A DNA stretch of 64,000 bases from Dermacentor variabilis (taxonomy: Eukaryota > Arthropoda > Arachnida > Ixodida > Ixodidae), in the NCBI RefSeq assembly GCF_050947875.1, contig NC_134573.1, forward strand, positions 49,362,115-49,426,114, read 5' to 3'. Below the pieces are notes generated by a model. That model was not told where the DNA came from, searched no databases, and was given only the letters and a program-made list of their open reading frames with translations. Of the stretch, positions 40,521 through 53,100 are shown piece by piece. Made by a program: the position numbers and the translations under genes. Within the stretch, counting starts at the first letter, position 1; every line of letters begins with the position of its first letter.

Positions 40521-42325
40521 TTTTTTGCTGGGCGCGCGTCTGTGTGGGTGTGTTTTTGTCGGTCTGTCTACAAATACATAAACCAATTTTTAAATATCAC
40601 TTTCGGCAGATAGCACAGTTTGAAAACTTGAGACCCAAAATAGCCAAAGAGAGGGGATGTGTAATATTTGTCCCCAAAACGTAAATGCATAAATGAATAA
40701 TTAATAACCCATTTTTTATTATTTACCTTACGGCATGTATTCTAACTTACATATTGCAGCCATGGAGCTCGCCAGGCGGATCTACTTGAAACCACTTCTC
40801 AGGATCACACTAGGATGACACTTTCGTTCTTCAATGCATGAAAAATTCTTTTGTAGAAAACTTACGTGGAACAAAAGTGCGCAATTCTCGAAAAAGGTGA
40901 AATTCACAGAAATGCTTTCATGTCAGCATTGTCTGCAGTCTCACCAGAATAAACATTACAATGGGTACCGGTAGGGATTTTGTCAAAAAGCCAATTAGGA
41001 TTTTTTTTTTGAATTACTCAACTGCGCATTTCGGTTTCTCGTGAAAGAAATGTCCGCCTCTTCAATGAGACGAGTTTGAGCATTGTAATTGAGCTGCACG
41101 CAGTTTGTATTGAAAATTAGATAATTCTTCACACTGTCCTGCACAGATAGGAAACGTATTCTTGCGAAGGAAAACAATCGCATCCAGGGTCTATCGCAAC
41201 GAACATGGGCCTACGTTTACAGCATACACGAACGTAGTGGTACCGTACGTTTCAGGAACATATTGCAAGAAAAGTAGTGAGTATAAGTTGCCGAGTGAGA
41301 ATTACATTTGCTAAAAAAGAATCTAGGCCTAGATTGTTAACAAGAGTTTCGTTAGGTTGTTGGTTCGAGTTCAAATGCTTGAACATATGCCTAATGCTTA
41401 GTGTTAAGCTTGTAAAAATATTTGCAGAACCACACACTGGCCTGTACTTCGCTATTGAGGAGTAAATCACGGAATACGAAAATCCGAATAAAACGAAATA
41501 AACGGAAAATAATGGCCCCGTATCAGAATGCATCACACAGTTCAATTTTCATGTTCGTAGAACCATTATGCATAAGAACATCAGTACTCATGACCACTAA
41601 AGTTTTTGAGGCATGCAATGAAGTTGACTTCCAAAATGCATGGACATGCATGGCTTTTGTTGAAAAGGATTTGTGACCTCCACATGGCATAAAACAGAAT
41701 CGATATGATGCTTTGGGTGTTTTCGTCCTATAAGAAGTGGATATGGTCAATCACTTGGCCCTAAGAGGTGCAGAACAGTTGTAAATACTTTTCTTTCCCT
41801 TGCACGCCAGGTACATGCAGCGTATATTGCAGTTCTCCGGCTTCCTCGCTGTAGTATGTCAGATCGACTGTTGCACACAACAGTGATGAGTCGTCATCAG
41901 CCGACGTAAACGCTGCGAATGTATGTGGCAGTTTTTTAATGACCTGCAACGGAAACATGCTTCATTTGTCGGGCTGATAAATATTTAAAAATAGAACGCT
42001 GTGGTAGTCTCAGCCAGGGTGACGTGGCTTAGGTAGGACTGCTAAAGCTACGTAATTTCGGACAGCCAGGACTATTGAAGCACTTTTTCAGGTAAGCCTT
42101 GTAAATATTTTCGAGCTGTAAACACATTGAAATAACACTCAGCTCACCACAGGCGCACCACACTGCTCTAACGTTTTTCTCTACATTGGAAAAGAGGCTT
42201 TACCTTGCAGATGAATCATTCCTACACCTTTGTGGAATGTGAGGCACTTCTACTTTTACTGACCAGAAGCATAGTACGAAACAATATACAACTGATGGCT
42301 GTAAGCATGGCTTAATCATCTTGCG
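40521..42325. other. unassigned DNA
   Basis: A/T-rich DNA with no gene that I can support. Open frames of 60-97 codons occur on both strands with no recognisable domains. This may be older single-copy sequence or repeats too decayed to see. Confidence 0.45.
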
Positions 42326-42838
42326 TCCTGGTGTTAACAGCGCAAAACCTAGACGGGACACCAGACGAGAAGACGTCGCCACAAGCCCAGACTTTCAACA
42401 ACATTTATTTGGAAGAAACACGACTTCTTATGCCTTTGCACTCGCGTGTCACAGCCACGTAATTGCCCATCAAGTGAAACACGAACATTTTTTGTGCACA
42501 GAAGATAACAATTAAACGTGCAAAAGCTCAAGTTCTCATTTCGTTAGTAACAAGGACGGCGAGCTAACGCATGGTCACGAAGTCTAGCAATCTCGGCTGC
42601 CCCAATTATTTCCCGAACCAGCTAGTCATTGGGTTTCTTCAGCACTTCACAGCGTCTGAATTCTGCGGCAGAAGTGCGTGTTTCACTTGATGTGCAATAA
42701 CGTGTCTGTGACGCGTATGGGCAAAAGTATAAGAAGCCGTGTTTCTTTCAAAAGAATCGTTGTTGAAAGTCAGCGCTTGTGGTGTCGTCTTCTCGTCTCG
42801 TGCCCCGTCTACGTTTTGCGCTGTTAACACCAGGATGG
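42326..42838. mobile_element. fold-back element with about 170-bp inverted arms
   Basis: Arms 42326-42495 and 42667-42838 are inverted copies of about 80 percent: TGGTGTTAACAGCGCAAAAC, AGACGAGAAGACG, CTTTCAACAAC, GAAACACG, CATCAAGTGAAACACG. The centre is about 170 bp and has no ORF of note. A hairpin MITE or fold-back transposon is likely. Confidence 0.75.
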
Positions 42839-43302
<464 letters not shown>

Positions 43303-43953
43303 CACCTATATCTTCAACCAGCACTTCAAATCAAAGCAAAACGACGATGACCAATAACTGGTTACCTGAAATCCATTGGTCTCATAGACTCCGCATTCTC
43401 CCTTTGCATGTACTGACACCAAAAGTGCAGCTGCTATGACGACTTGTACCGTTACTTTAGGCATCGCAATTTAAAAGCAGCCGATGTACAGCACCAAGCC
43501 AGCCGTGTTCAAAACCGTGAAGTCAGTAGTGCACTGGCATCCTTGTATTCACGTATAAGGCAAATATATGATCCGCGTAGTTCGTCCACCTTGGTGACGC
43601 GAAGCTTAGGACAGCTGCAAGCTGTGTCTCTCGTGTACACAGGAACGAATATAGAGGTTAAAATACAGGCAAACTGTTTTATGAAGCTTCATGGTTGGTA
43701 TCAGAGCCCTGACACGACTCAGCAGCCACTTAAATCTCTTTCTCCTGTTACAGTCGAATGCTGCTACAACGAATGCAAATTCAACAAGATCACTTTGTAT
43801 AACGAAGGATTACATCTTTCCCAGTTAAATTCCTATCATTCATAAGTATCTGAACGCTTCCACAACGAATTTGTATGAACGATGGATGCGTCCCCTACTA
43901 CTGGTTCATTTCCTTGCAGTGAAAGATCGGAGACTGACGACCTCGTGACCTCC
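43303..43953. other. unassigned DNA
   Basis: A 133-codon plus-strand open frame at 43444-43845 has a balanced composition and several Cys, but no domain I know, no splice evidence and no neighbours. I do not call it a gene. Confidence 0.35.
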
Positions 43954-44685
43954 TTAAGAGGAAGCTTTAACTCGGGCCCAACTCCGACGCGGCCTATTCA
44001 AATACATGTAAAACGCAAAAACGTTTTTATGAGATAACCCCTGGACCGATTTTAATGAAATTTGTTGCATTTGAAAGAGAAAGTTAAATTCTAGTGACTG
44101 TTGGAAGCGGAATTTCGATTTAGGGCTTGAATTCTCTTAAAAAGATTTTCAAATATTTGACCGTTTGAAAAAAATAGAAGCACGAAGTTTACAAGTTGAT
44201 AGCTATGCATCAAGAACTGATATCGCGGTTCAGTAAACAGCACCCATTAGATCATTCAAAGCGGACAAATTCAATATGTCATCTTACATCTTACATGAAT
44301 TTGTTACGTTGGTTACAACGGTTTTACAAAAGTTGTATTTCCCTATGATTAAATTTCTTTATATTCATGTGTAACATATCAATTTTGTCCGTTATGGATG
44401 TACTTTTAGATGCAATTCACAGAATTGTATTATCATTCTTAGTGGTTGAGTTACAGAGTTGTAAACTTGATAGTTTCGTTTTTTGAAAATTTTTGATTTT
44501 CGCCAATTTTTAATAAAAGATTGGCGACCTAACTCAAAAATTCGAAACCAACAGTCACTAGATTTTAAGTTTTTCTTTTAAACGCAACAAACCTCGTCAA
44601 ATTTGGTGCAGTGGTTGCCGAGAAAAACGAATTCTCCTTTTACATGTAATTAGATAGGAGCACTCGAGCTAAAGCTTCCTCTTAA
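43954..44685. mobile_element. TTAA-flanked MITE-like element with long inverted arms
   Basis: TTAA at 43954-43957 and 44682-44685. The inverted ends start GAGGAAGCTTTARCTCG and continue for about 170 bp (TACATGTAAAA, GTTTGTTGCRTTT, AATCTAGTGACTGTTGG). The whole is 732 bp with an A/T-rich interior and no transposase. The TTAA target and non-coding body suit a piggyBac-type non-autonomous element, though the arms are unusually long. Confidence 0.75.
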
Positions 44686-45781
44686 GAAAGATGTCCGAGG
44701 TACAAAGCGCTTCTTTATAATGGTGTTGGACAATAATAACAAATGTGTATTTTGCATGGTAGAAGCAATAAAGGCACTGAAATAAAAAGAAATCCGAGGA
44801 CACCTAAGCCCTAATGAGTAGCCAATACGAATGCATTAATGTCCAACTGAACATCACTGAGCGGTCCTTCGAGCTATCCTCAACTCGTCGGGGTCAAGCG
44901 AGCGCGTTTTTATTTGGCCTTATCGAAGTGCAGCTAGGACGCAGGCGAGACGTAGCGCGGGCAGAGAACGCGAGGATAACACAGGCTTCCAAAAACGAGA
45001 GCGAGGGTGACGTGGCGTCGCGGCGATGCCCTCGCGCCTCACGTAACGCCTGGCATGCTACGGCCTCAGCTGATGTTCGCTAATGTGGCAGCAGGCACTC
45101 CCTTTCGCGCATACTGCTGCGTCGGGGCGCGTTCGTCACGTCGCATGGCAGCCAATGGTGGTTTAGCTGCCGTTTCACTGCTAGACTGCAGACGACAGGC
45201 ACCGGCTTTCGCGCTCAGTGAATCATTCGGCGCAGCAGCACCAGAAAAACCGATCACGCATTTCATGACGAACATGACGTCATCTGAGCATAGCAATTGG
45301 AATGGAATGCAATTTAGTTGAAAACATTTCATGAAGTGCGAGAGCTGAGCGCGCAACGCCTCACAGAGGAGCTTGCACCAGTAACGTATTCCTTTTAATT
45401 AATGGTGTGTTGTTGGCAGCTAAGAAAAACAATGCATAAACAATATTTAACATATTTCGACACCACTGTGTTACTTCTCTTACAAAAATTTGCAATACTA
45501 ATTGTTTAGCAATAATATTGCTTTAAGCATGCACATAATAAAGATAGTTACATAGAAAGACAAATCTCCAACTAACATTCAAGCAAGCACTCATCGAAAT
45601 AATTTTTGATTCATTAAACGCACATATGTTACAGGTATCAGATAAAATATTTTTCATACACTAATACTTCACAGTGTAAGTCCAAGCTATGTAGTATACT
45701 TCAGCCTACGCTTCTCAGTTGTCAGTAAAAAATACGATGATTTCAACATGAGACTCTTCAGTTATGAGTTATGATCACTGT
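44686..45781. other. unassigned DNA with a GC-rich, CpG-rich patch
   Basis: 44870-45260 is markedly GC- and CpG-rich against A/T-rich neighbours. Short open frames in both directions have no recognised domain. It could be a decayed repeat or a regulatory island; the sequence does not decide. The rest is A/T-rich. Confidence 0.35.
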
Positions 45782-46013
45782 AAAATTATGGGGTTTTACG
45801 TGCGAAAACCACTTTCTTATTGGGCACGCCGTAGGGGAGGACACTGGAAATTTTGACCACCAGGGGTTCATTAACGTACACCTAAACCTAAGCACACAGG
45901 CGGTTTCGCATTTCGCCCCTATCGAAATGCGGCCGCCGAGGCCGGGATTCGATTCCGCGACCTCGTGCTCAGCAGCCCAACACCATAGTCACTGAGCCAC
46001 AACGGCGGGTAAC
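45782..46013 (-). repeat. Ruka-type SINE with target duplication
   Basis: Sense minus. GCTCAGTGACTATGGTGTTGG (A-box side, near 45995) and GGAATCGAATCCC (B box, about 45945), then GCGAAATGCGAAACCGCC and ...ATTTTTACGTGCG-type tail motifs. Flanks ATGATCACTGT (45771-45781) and ATGATCCACTGT (46014-46025) are a target duplication with one extra base. More diverged than the copy at 28.3 kb. Confidence 0.88.
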
Positions 46014-46025
46014 ATGATCCACTGT

Positions 46026-47679
46026 CGATATATGTGTGAACACAATATTTTTCCAAAGTGCTGGAGACTCCATTGGAAGCAAACCGAGGTTATAGAAGAA
46101 ATTTTTTTGCGTTTTATAGAGCAAACAAAACTACAGTTATCAAATATTCGTTTCTTGTCGTGTCAATAATGCTAGGCTTATTCATAAAAAATTGAATCTC
46201 CCACTCCAGTTAAATGCACAAGTTAATTATTGACTGAAGCATTGATAGCAAGCAAAAGATCAGCAATCGAAGGTGTTTGTCGAACTTTTCCACTACGCGG
46301 GTCATTTATTTAAAAACAAGCCTGCCGTGATCCCCCACATTTATAGGCCATATGAAAATTCAATTATTGAGATGGCGTGGATAAGTTTACGTTTTGTTTA
46401 TTCAAATCACATGACAAGAATTAGAGAGCGCTACTAAAGAAAAATGCTTACTAATGTTTTTTTTTCAAGAATTGACTTAATCAGGCATTTTAATGAGAAG
46501 GATTTGTAAACGCGATAGCATTTCTTTGGCTACTTCCCAACCAAAATTTCGTTGTTTTTCCACAGATAAACGAAGGTGTGCGAATATACAGGCGAATAGT
46601 TTATAGCGGGACGCCAAAGCTCCTTAGTCATAAGCGTCATTGGTGTTAGTGCTGGATGTACCCCTGTGGCTCACAGATAAAGGCTGTGGGCCATTTCGGG
46701 GTCATGAACCGCAGTTTGATAAACACTGTACTAGTGCCTTCAGCAACTCGTCAGTAGCGATGCATTTCACCCGGACTTAAATTGGACGTACCTTATGCAG
46801 GCGTAATCTACAGGTTGGCGCAAGCTTAACGTTTCCGAAGAGCTTGCGACGACTGATGAAACAAAAGAAAAATTACGTAGCGTGCAAAAATGTGCACACC
46901 GTGACTGTAGGGCCCAACTTTATTTTGCGTAACTAAGGCGCTTATCCTTACGTTCAACAGTACTTTTTTACGGAACAACAGACACCTGTTTGTTCTGTCG
47001 CATGTCGCACATCATGCTCGCTCTAAGGAGCCCAACTTCAGCTATGTCAGTTTACGACCGTGTAACCATAGCATCGCAATGACGAACACATGTGAGATCT
47101 GCCCACAGGACACATCAATGAAGATAACCTGTTGTAAAAAGCCCTGTTCTTATACCTCGGCTCGTAAATTCTATGTTGAAGTTTCAACCAGAGCTCCGTT
47201 TTTCTTGTGTGTAGCAAAAGATGGCATGTACTTGGTGGCACAATCAACCGTGCAAAAGTGCAAGGACCCCCTTGTCGCAGGAAATCCGGCGTTGGCGTCC
47301 CGCGTCCGGTAATTTCGACAATTTAGCCAAAAATTTTTGAACCACGCATACCCAGCCACGCTGGCAATCCATGTAGCGCAAGGAAGTTACTGAACTAATT
47401 GCATTTCTCAAGGTAAAATGCGTTAGCAAAATTATAATGTACCACTTACACACAACCTACAGACATGGTAGCATCGGATTGTAATTTGAATTTACGAAAA
47501 AAATAAATCTATGACAAGAAAACTTAGATTTCATGGCCTTTGAGATTTTCGCGCCGTTGCGCAGACCTGAAAGGACATAAAGCGGTTCGCCTGACTCCTT
47601 GCAACACCACCAGATGGCGCTCACTTCCGCCACTTGGCAAAAATAAAGTCATAACGGGACCATAGAGAAATGCGGCCGT
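46026..47679. other. unassigned DNA
   Basis: No supported gene, known repeat or RNA. Mostly A/T-rich with T-runs. Confidence 0.45.
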
Positions 47680-48249
47680 AATGAAACACAGAGCGCGATG
47701 GGGATACAATAGGCAAGAGGTGCTCGGAGGTACGTGGAAAGGTGTAATGGTTACTGAATTTACATTTCGAAATGCGGTTGTTTGCTTTAAATCAGGGGTA
47801 CAATCAGGGCACGATGACAACGAAAGATCAGAGGGACGCCTCGCATTGGGCACTCACGGGAAGACTGCAAATGAAGCTGTGCAGGATGATTTGGGCTGGA
47901 CAAGCTTAAAAGTGAGGGAAGCTGACACTAAAATTTATTATTAAGAACGAGTAAGAAATATACAAAAAAATAAATAGGGTGTGAGTGTGTTCAGGCAATT
48001 GTACAGTAAAAACACTGATTCACAGTGAAGGAAGAGAACTAGGAGTCATACCAGCAAATGTACGACTTGTATGGTGGGCAACATGGCAACAAAGAATGTC
48101 AAACGGAAAATCAGAGAGGCTGAGATAATCTCATGGGCGGCAGTAATGGAAAAGAAGCTGCTGTGAGTAACTACTCAAGAAGAAAAAAAAACGAAATCAG
48201 GAAAGAAACAATTTATGATAACTCAATCGGAAGCTCTTTACTTCTTTAA
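47680..48249 (+). mobile_element. older LINE remnant (unknown clade), 3' coding part, host of the intact LINE
   Basis: Plus-strand pieces read WGYNRQEVLGG, then LALGTHGKTANEAVQDDLGW and LKVREADTKIYY, and at the end ETIYDNSIGSSLL. The same ordered motifs occur in the LINE at 57.3-62.0 kb (CGALGSHGTAANEAVQGDLG). The sequence is cut at 48249 by the intact LINE. It resumes at 54223 with FKADQDALEE (the family's LLFEARAGAL-like region). Frames are interrupted by stops. Confidence 0.65.
48237..48249. repeat. target-site duplication, left copy
   Basis: TTTACTTCTTTAA, repeated at 54210-54222. It marks the ends of the 5.96-kb LINE. Confidence 0.92.
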
Positions 48250-48420
48250 CCCCGCAGGGGCGTCTGCGCAAGCAGGCGTTTGGTGTGTTGCGACACCACG
48301 GACCCGAGCACACGAGGGTTGGACCCTCCCGCGTGTAGCCGTGCGCGGCTTAGCCGTGTCCGGGGAAAGGGGGATCCTGGGGGTTGAGCTGATGCCGGGT
48401 GTTCGGACCTTTAAGGCCCC
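48250..48420 (+). promoter_or_regulatory. hairpin-rich 5' end of the intact LINE
   Basis: Successive stem-loops can be folded by eye: CCCCGCAGGGG at the very first base, GCGTCTGC-GCAA-GCAGGCGT (48260-48279, GNRA loop), GGTGT-GTTGCG-ACACC (48282-48297), CACACG-AGGGT-TGG-ACCCT...CGTGT (48309-48336) and AGCCG-TGCG-CGGCT (48337-48350). Such 5' ends are candidates for a self-cleaving ribozyme, an internal promoter or translational control. Which one applies is not shown by sequence alone. Confidence 0.55.
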
Positions 48421-48770
48421 CCGGCGGAGGCAACACGCCTCTTTGGCCTCTGCTTCACGTAGACGGCACCCCCGGACTGACCCACCCGGGGGAAATCGGT
48501 AGTCGCCTTTTCCTGTCTCTCTCTTCTCAAACCTTCGTCTTTATCTCTCACTTTACATCTTTCCTGTCTTCTTCTCTCTTCCATTTACTTCCTTTCTCCA
48601 CGGCGGCAAGGGTTAACCTTGTGTGGATATCCTACCTTGGGTACACCATATTGGGTTATAGTGATGGCGTACGGCTGGCGTCGTGCAGGCTTGTACACAA
48701 GCTCTGCCGCGTCCCCTCGTTGGGCTCCGTGGTGGGCGGTCGGCGCTGTTGCCGAATCTTATATATTCTC
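48421..48770 (+). other. 5' UTR of the intact LINE
   Basis: A pyrimidine-rich stretch (48505-48605, TCTCTCTTCTC-type) precedes ORF1. The frame of ORF1 stays open upstream to 48399, but the Met at 48771 starts the conserved part, so I place the start there. Confidence 0.6.
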
Positions 48771-50066
48771 ATGGAAACTCCCTTCCCCAAACTTCCTGAT
48801 CGCCCTCCGAAACGAGGGCGCACCGAAGATGTTTTTCAGTTTTTCGGACACCAAATCCAGAATTTTCCCCGGTTCCACGTCATTCACTCTGAAAAGCCAA
48901 ACAAAGCAGTGCGAAACATATCACCATTCCTTGTCTCAAAGTCCTTGACTGATGTTTTTGGACCAGGTTACAAGGTGTCCAGGATGGCAAGCGGTGACCT
49001 CCTCTTGGATCTCCGCGACCAGAAGCAATATGAGCAACTACAGAAACTAGTGTCATTCGGGGAGACCCACATAACAGTAACGCCACACCGTACAATGAAC
49101 ACCACCCGCGGTGTTGTTTCCGATGATGATCTGCTTGAGCTGACTGAGGCGGAGCTCCTGGAGGGCTTCAGTGAGCAAAATGTTATCAATGTTAGAAGAA
49201 TAAAGATAAGGCGAGATGGTAAAGAGATTCAAACGAAGCACTTAATAATCACCTTTGGTTCAAGTGTCCTGCCCGAGTCAATCGAGGCCGGGTACATCAA
49301 GCTCCGCGTTAGGCCGTACGTGCCCAACCCACTCCGCTGTTTCAAGTGCCAGCACTTCGGCCACAGTTCGCAGAGTTGCCGAGGCCGCCAAACTTGTGCT
49401 AAATGTAGTGCCCAAGAACACACCACTGAAATGTGTGAGAACGCTCCCCACTGTGTAAACTGTGATGGGGAGCACGCCGCGTACTCGCGGTCGTGCCCCT
49501 CCTGGAAGAAGGAAAAAGAAATAGTAACGATCAAAGTGAAAGAGAATATATCGTTCAAAGAGGCACGAAGGCGGGTAGCATACCTGCCAAAGAAAACCTT
49601 TGCCGAAGTGGCGCGTCAGGGGGCAGCGTCACAACGGCCTCCGGCGGCTGTCCGACCCTCAATCCGTGAGTCGGCAGCTAAGCCATCTGCCCCCGCGGCG
49701 GTTGCAGCTAGCGCTGCTCCGTCAACCGAGGAGAGGGGACCACCGACCACGAAGGTGGGCGCAGCCGAGGCTGCCACAACCTCCCCGGCCCCTTCCAACG
49801 CTGGCAACAGCCGGCGCAGCCAAATCGCTCAGGGAGCCCCATCGACCTCCGGGCTGGTGGGCGCAGGGGTCTCGCCTTCCGAGGTGAGACTCTCTCGAAA
49901 AACTTCTCGCTCTCAAGAGCGCGTGTCCGGCGCCTCAAAAGAGGCAATGGACACAACACCTATCCCCACGGCGCTCCAAGCGCCTAAGGAGCGGCGAGGC
50001 TCCCTCGAACGCTCCAAAAAAGGCAGAACCCCGGTTACAGGGCCTCGCAAGAGCTCTGTAATCTAA
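48771..50066 (+). CDS. LINE ORF1: RNA-binding Gag-like protein
   Basis: 431 residues from METPFPKLPDRPPKR. Residues about 30-180 form an RRM-like region (VFGPGYKVSRMASGDLLLDL, THITVTPHRTMNTTRG, EPSIE-type core). Three zinc knuckles follow from residue 190: CFKCQHFGHSSQSC, CAKCSAQEHTTEMC and CVNCDGEHAAYSRSC. After KKEKEIVTIKVKENISFKEA comes a long low-complexity tail rich in Ala, Pro and Ser with basic patches (RRGSLERSKKGR). The family packages element RNA for retrotransposition. An upstream in-frame Met at 48399 is less likely because it lies in the leader hairpin region. Confidence 0.92.
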   Translation: METPFPKLPDRPPKRGRTEDVFQFFGHQIQNFPRFHVIHSEKPNKAVRNISPFLVSKSLTDVFGPGYKVSRMASGDLLLDLRDQKQYEQLQKLVSFGETHITVTPHRTMNTTRGVVSDDDLLELTEAELLEGFSEQNVINVRRIKIRRDGKEIQTKHLIITFGSSVLPESIEAGYIKLRVRPYVPNPLRCFKCQHFGHSSQSCRGRQTCAKCSAQEHTTEMCENAPHCVNCDGEHAAYSRSCPSWKKEKEIVTIKVKENISFKEARRRVAYLPKKTFAEVARQGAASQRPPAAVRPSIRESAAKPSAPAAVAASAAPSTEERGPPTTKVGAAEAATTSPAPSNAGNSRRSQIAQGAPSTSGLVGAGVSPSEVRLSRKTSRSQERVSGASKEAMDTTPIPTALQAPKERRGSLERSKKGRTPVTGPRKSSVI

Positions 50067-50112
50067 GGCATCACTTCCGTTTCCGTAAACACAGAACCAA
50101 TTCCCTTTAAAC

Positions 50113-53100
50113 ATGGATACACAAGTCATACAATGGAATGTCAGAGGTCTTCTGAGAAACCTTGATGATGTACAAGAACTCATCCACCAACACAATCCAA
50201 AAGTGCTGTGTTTACAGGAAACACACCTAAAATCAAAACACACAAACTTTCTCCGACAGTATTTAACTTTTCGCAAAGATCGCGATGATGGTGTCGCATC
50301 ATCAGGCGGCGTTGCCATTGTCATCCGTAAAAGCATTGCGTGTCAACCTTTACAGCTACAAACGCCTCTTGAAGCAGTGGCGGTTCGAGCTGTTCTTCTA
50401 AAGAAACTTATCACTATTAGCTCTCTTTACATCCCCCCACATCACAAATTAACGAAACATGAATTCCAATCCTTTATAGATCAATTGCCAGAACCTTATG
50501 TTGTTCTGGGTGATTTCAATGCACACAGCAGCTTGTGGGGAGACTCTCGTATCGATGCGCGAGGTCGTCTCGTTGAACAATTTCTTTTTTCGTCCGATGC
50601 GTGTCTGCTGAATAAGAAGGAACCCACTTATTACTGTCTTGCAAACCATACCTTTTCTTCAATTGATCTGAACATAGTTTCTCCTTCTATTCTGCCTGAA
50701 CTTGAATGGGAAGTTACAAAGAACCCTTACGGAAGCGATCACTTCCCCATACTACTACGAACACCTCAAGAAAACGAATATCCACCACAGGCACCTCGGT
50801 GGAAGATGGAGACAGCTGATTGGGACAAATTTCGAACTCTTACTGGTATCTCATGGCATGACATCTCCTCGTTAGAAATTGATGCTGCTGTGGAGTATTT
50901 TACAGCCTTTATAATAGATGCCGCATCTAAATGCATATTACAAGTAAATGGCCTGTCGTGCAAACGGCGTGTCCCGTGGTGGACCGACGATTGTAGGATC
51001 GCACGTAAAAAACAGAACAAAGCGTGGGGTTTGCTACGCGCTTCTCCCACTGCAGAAAATCTTATCAACTTTAAAAAAGTAAAATCCGAAGGCAGGCGAA
51101 CCCGCCGACAGGCCAGAAGAGAAAGCTGGCAGAAGTTTTTATCGGACATCAACTCGTACACAGATGAGGCCAAAGTCTGGAGCAGGGTTATTAGGATAAT
51201 AGGGCGACAAGCACAATCACTCCCTCTGGTAAACACACAAGGTGATACCCTCCAAGATCAGGCAGACTCACTTGGGGAGCATTTTGAGAGCATCTCGAGC
51301 TCAACCCATTATTCTCAGTCCTTTCTCAAATATAAACAAACCGAAGAATGTAAGCCAATAATTAGAAAATCAAGACAGAATGAACCCTATAACCGGCCTT
51401 TCAGTATTGCCGAGTTGAGAGCTGCCTTGAATACATGCCAAAGCACTGCACCGGGACCTGACAGAGTCATGTATGACATGATCAGAAACTTACATTCTGA
51501 CACGCAATTTACACTACTTACACTTTTCAACACTCTGTGGGCTGCGGGATACCTCCCATCTACATGGAAAGAGGCGATTGTGGTTCCTGTCCTGAAGCAG
51601 GGAAAAGACCCCTCCTTGGCAGCAAGTTATCGTCCGATAGCTCTTACCAATTGTCTGTGTAAGCTATTCGAAAAAATGATTAATCGCAGACTCGTACATT
51701 TCCTTGAACTCAACAATATACTCGATCTCTATCAGTGTGGCTTCAGACAAGGGCGGTCAACAACCGATCACCTTGTGCGCATTGAAGGAAATATCCGCAA
51801 TGCATTTATACATAAACAGTATTTCCTATCGATATTCCTTGACATGGAAAAAGCTTATGACACGGCATGGCGTTACGGGTTTTTGCGAGACCTGTCGGAA
51901 ATGGGCATCCGTGGAAATATGCTGAACATAATCGAAAGCTATCTGTCAAATCGTACCTTCCGTGTAAAAGTCGGTAATGCACTGTCACGTCCTTTTACGC
52001 AGGAAACTGGTGTACCCCAGGGAGGTGTACTTAGCTGCACTCTCTTTATCGTTAAGATGAATACACTTCGTTCTTCACTGCCCCCAGCCATTTTTTATTC
52101 CGTATACGTAGACGATATACAGATAGGCTTCAAATCCTGCAACCTTACAGTATGTGAAAGACAGGTACAGCAGGGCTTAAACAAGGTGTCCAAGTGGGCA
52201 GACCAAAATGGATTTAAAATTAACCCGCACAAAAGTTCTTGTGTTCTCTTCACAAGAAAGAGAGGCCTGGTACCTGATCCCTGTGTAGAACTGGGTGGAC
52301 AACAAATTCCTGTTAACAAAGAACACAAATTTCTAGGTGTTATCCTTGACTCCAGGCTTACCTTCATTTCACACATAAGAAGTCTGAAAGCAAAATGTCT
52401 AAAAACCATGAACTTACTTAAAGTTCTATCCCACACTACATGGGGTAGCGACAGGAGGTGCCTGTTGAATCTTTACAGGAGCCTAGTTAGATCACGGCTA
52501 GATTATGGTGCCGTAGTATATCACTCTGCTGCACCGAGTGCGCTAAAATTGTTAGACCCCGTTCATCATCTGGGCATCCGCCTCGCCACTGGCGCATTTA
52601 GAACAAGCCCCGTCGAAAGTCTATATGCAGAGTCAGACGAGTGGTCACTACATATTCAGAGAACATACATTAGCTTCACCTACTTTCTTAAAGTGCGCTC
52701 TAATAAGGAACATCCGTGTTTCACGACAGTAAACGACTTAACGTGTGAAACACTCTTCCGTAACAGACCCTCCATGAGACTTCCTTTGTCGCTGCGTGTA
52801 AGAGAACTTAGTGAAGAAATGGATGTCCCAATACTCGAACATCGCCTAATGGCTCCTGCTAATCTATTACCGCCCTGGGAGTGGCAGATGATAGAATGTG
52901 ACACATCCTTTGTAGAGGTCTCGAAGCACGCTCCTGAGCTTGAAATTGCTATGCATTTCCGAGAGCTTCAATCGAAGTACTCCTGCTACGAGTTTTACAC
53001 AGACGCGTCCAAATCCCATGCTGGTGTATTCTACGCTGCTGTTGGCCACTCTCTTTCTGAATCTGACATGTTGAACCCCCTAACAAGTATCTTCACTGCA

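Noticed and set aside
43444..43845. 133-codon open frame with several cysteines
   Set aside because: No recognisable family and no splice or regulatory context; kept only as a note.
44870..45260. CpG-rich patch as a promoter of a host gene
   Set aside because: No downstream coding region or first exon can be supported.
48399..48770. longer ORF1 start at 48399
   Set aside because: The extra N-terminus is translated from the hairpin leader and UTR and has no conserved pattern; the Met at 48771 starts the conserved protein.
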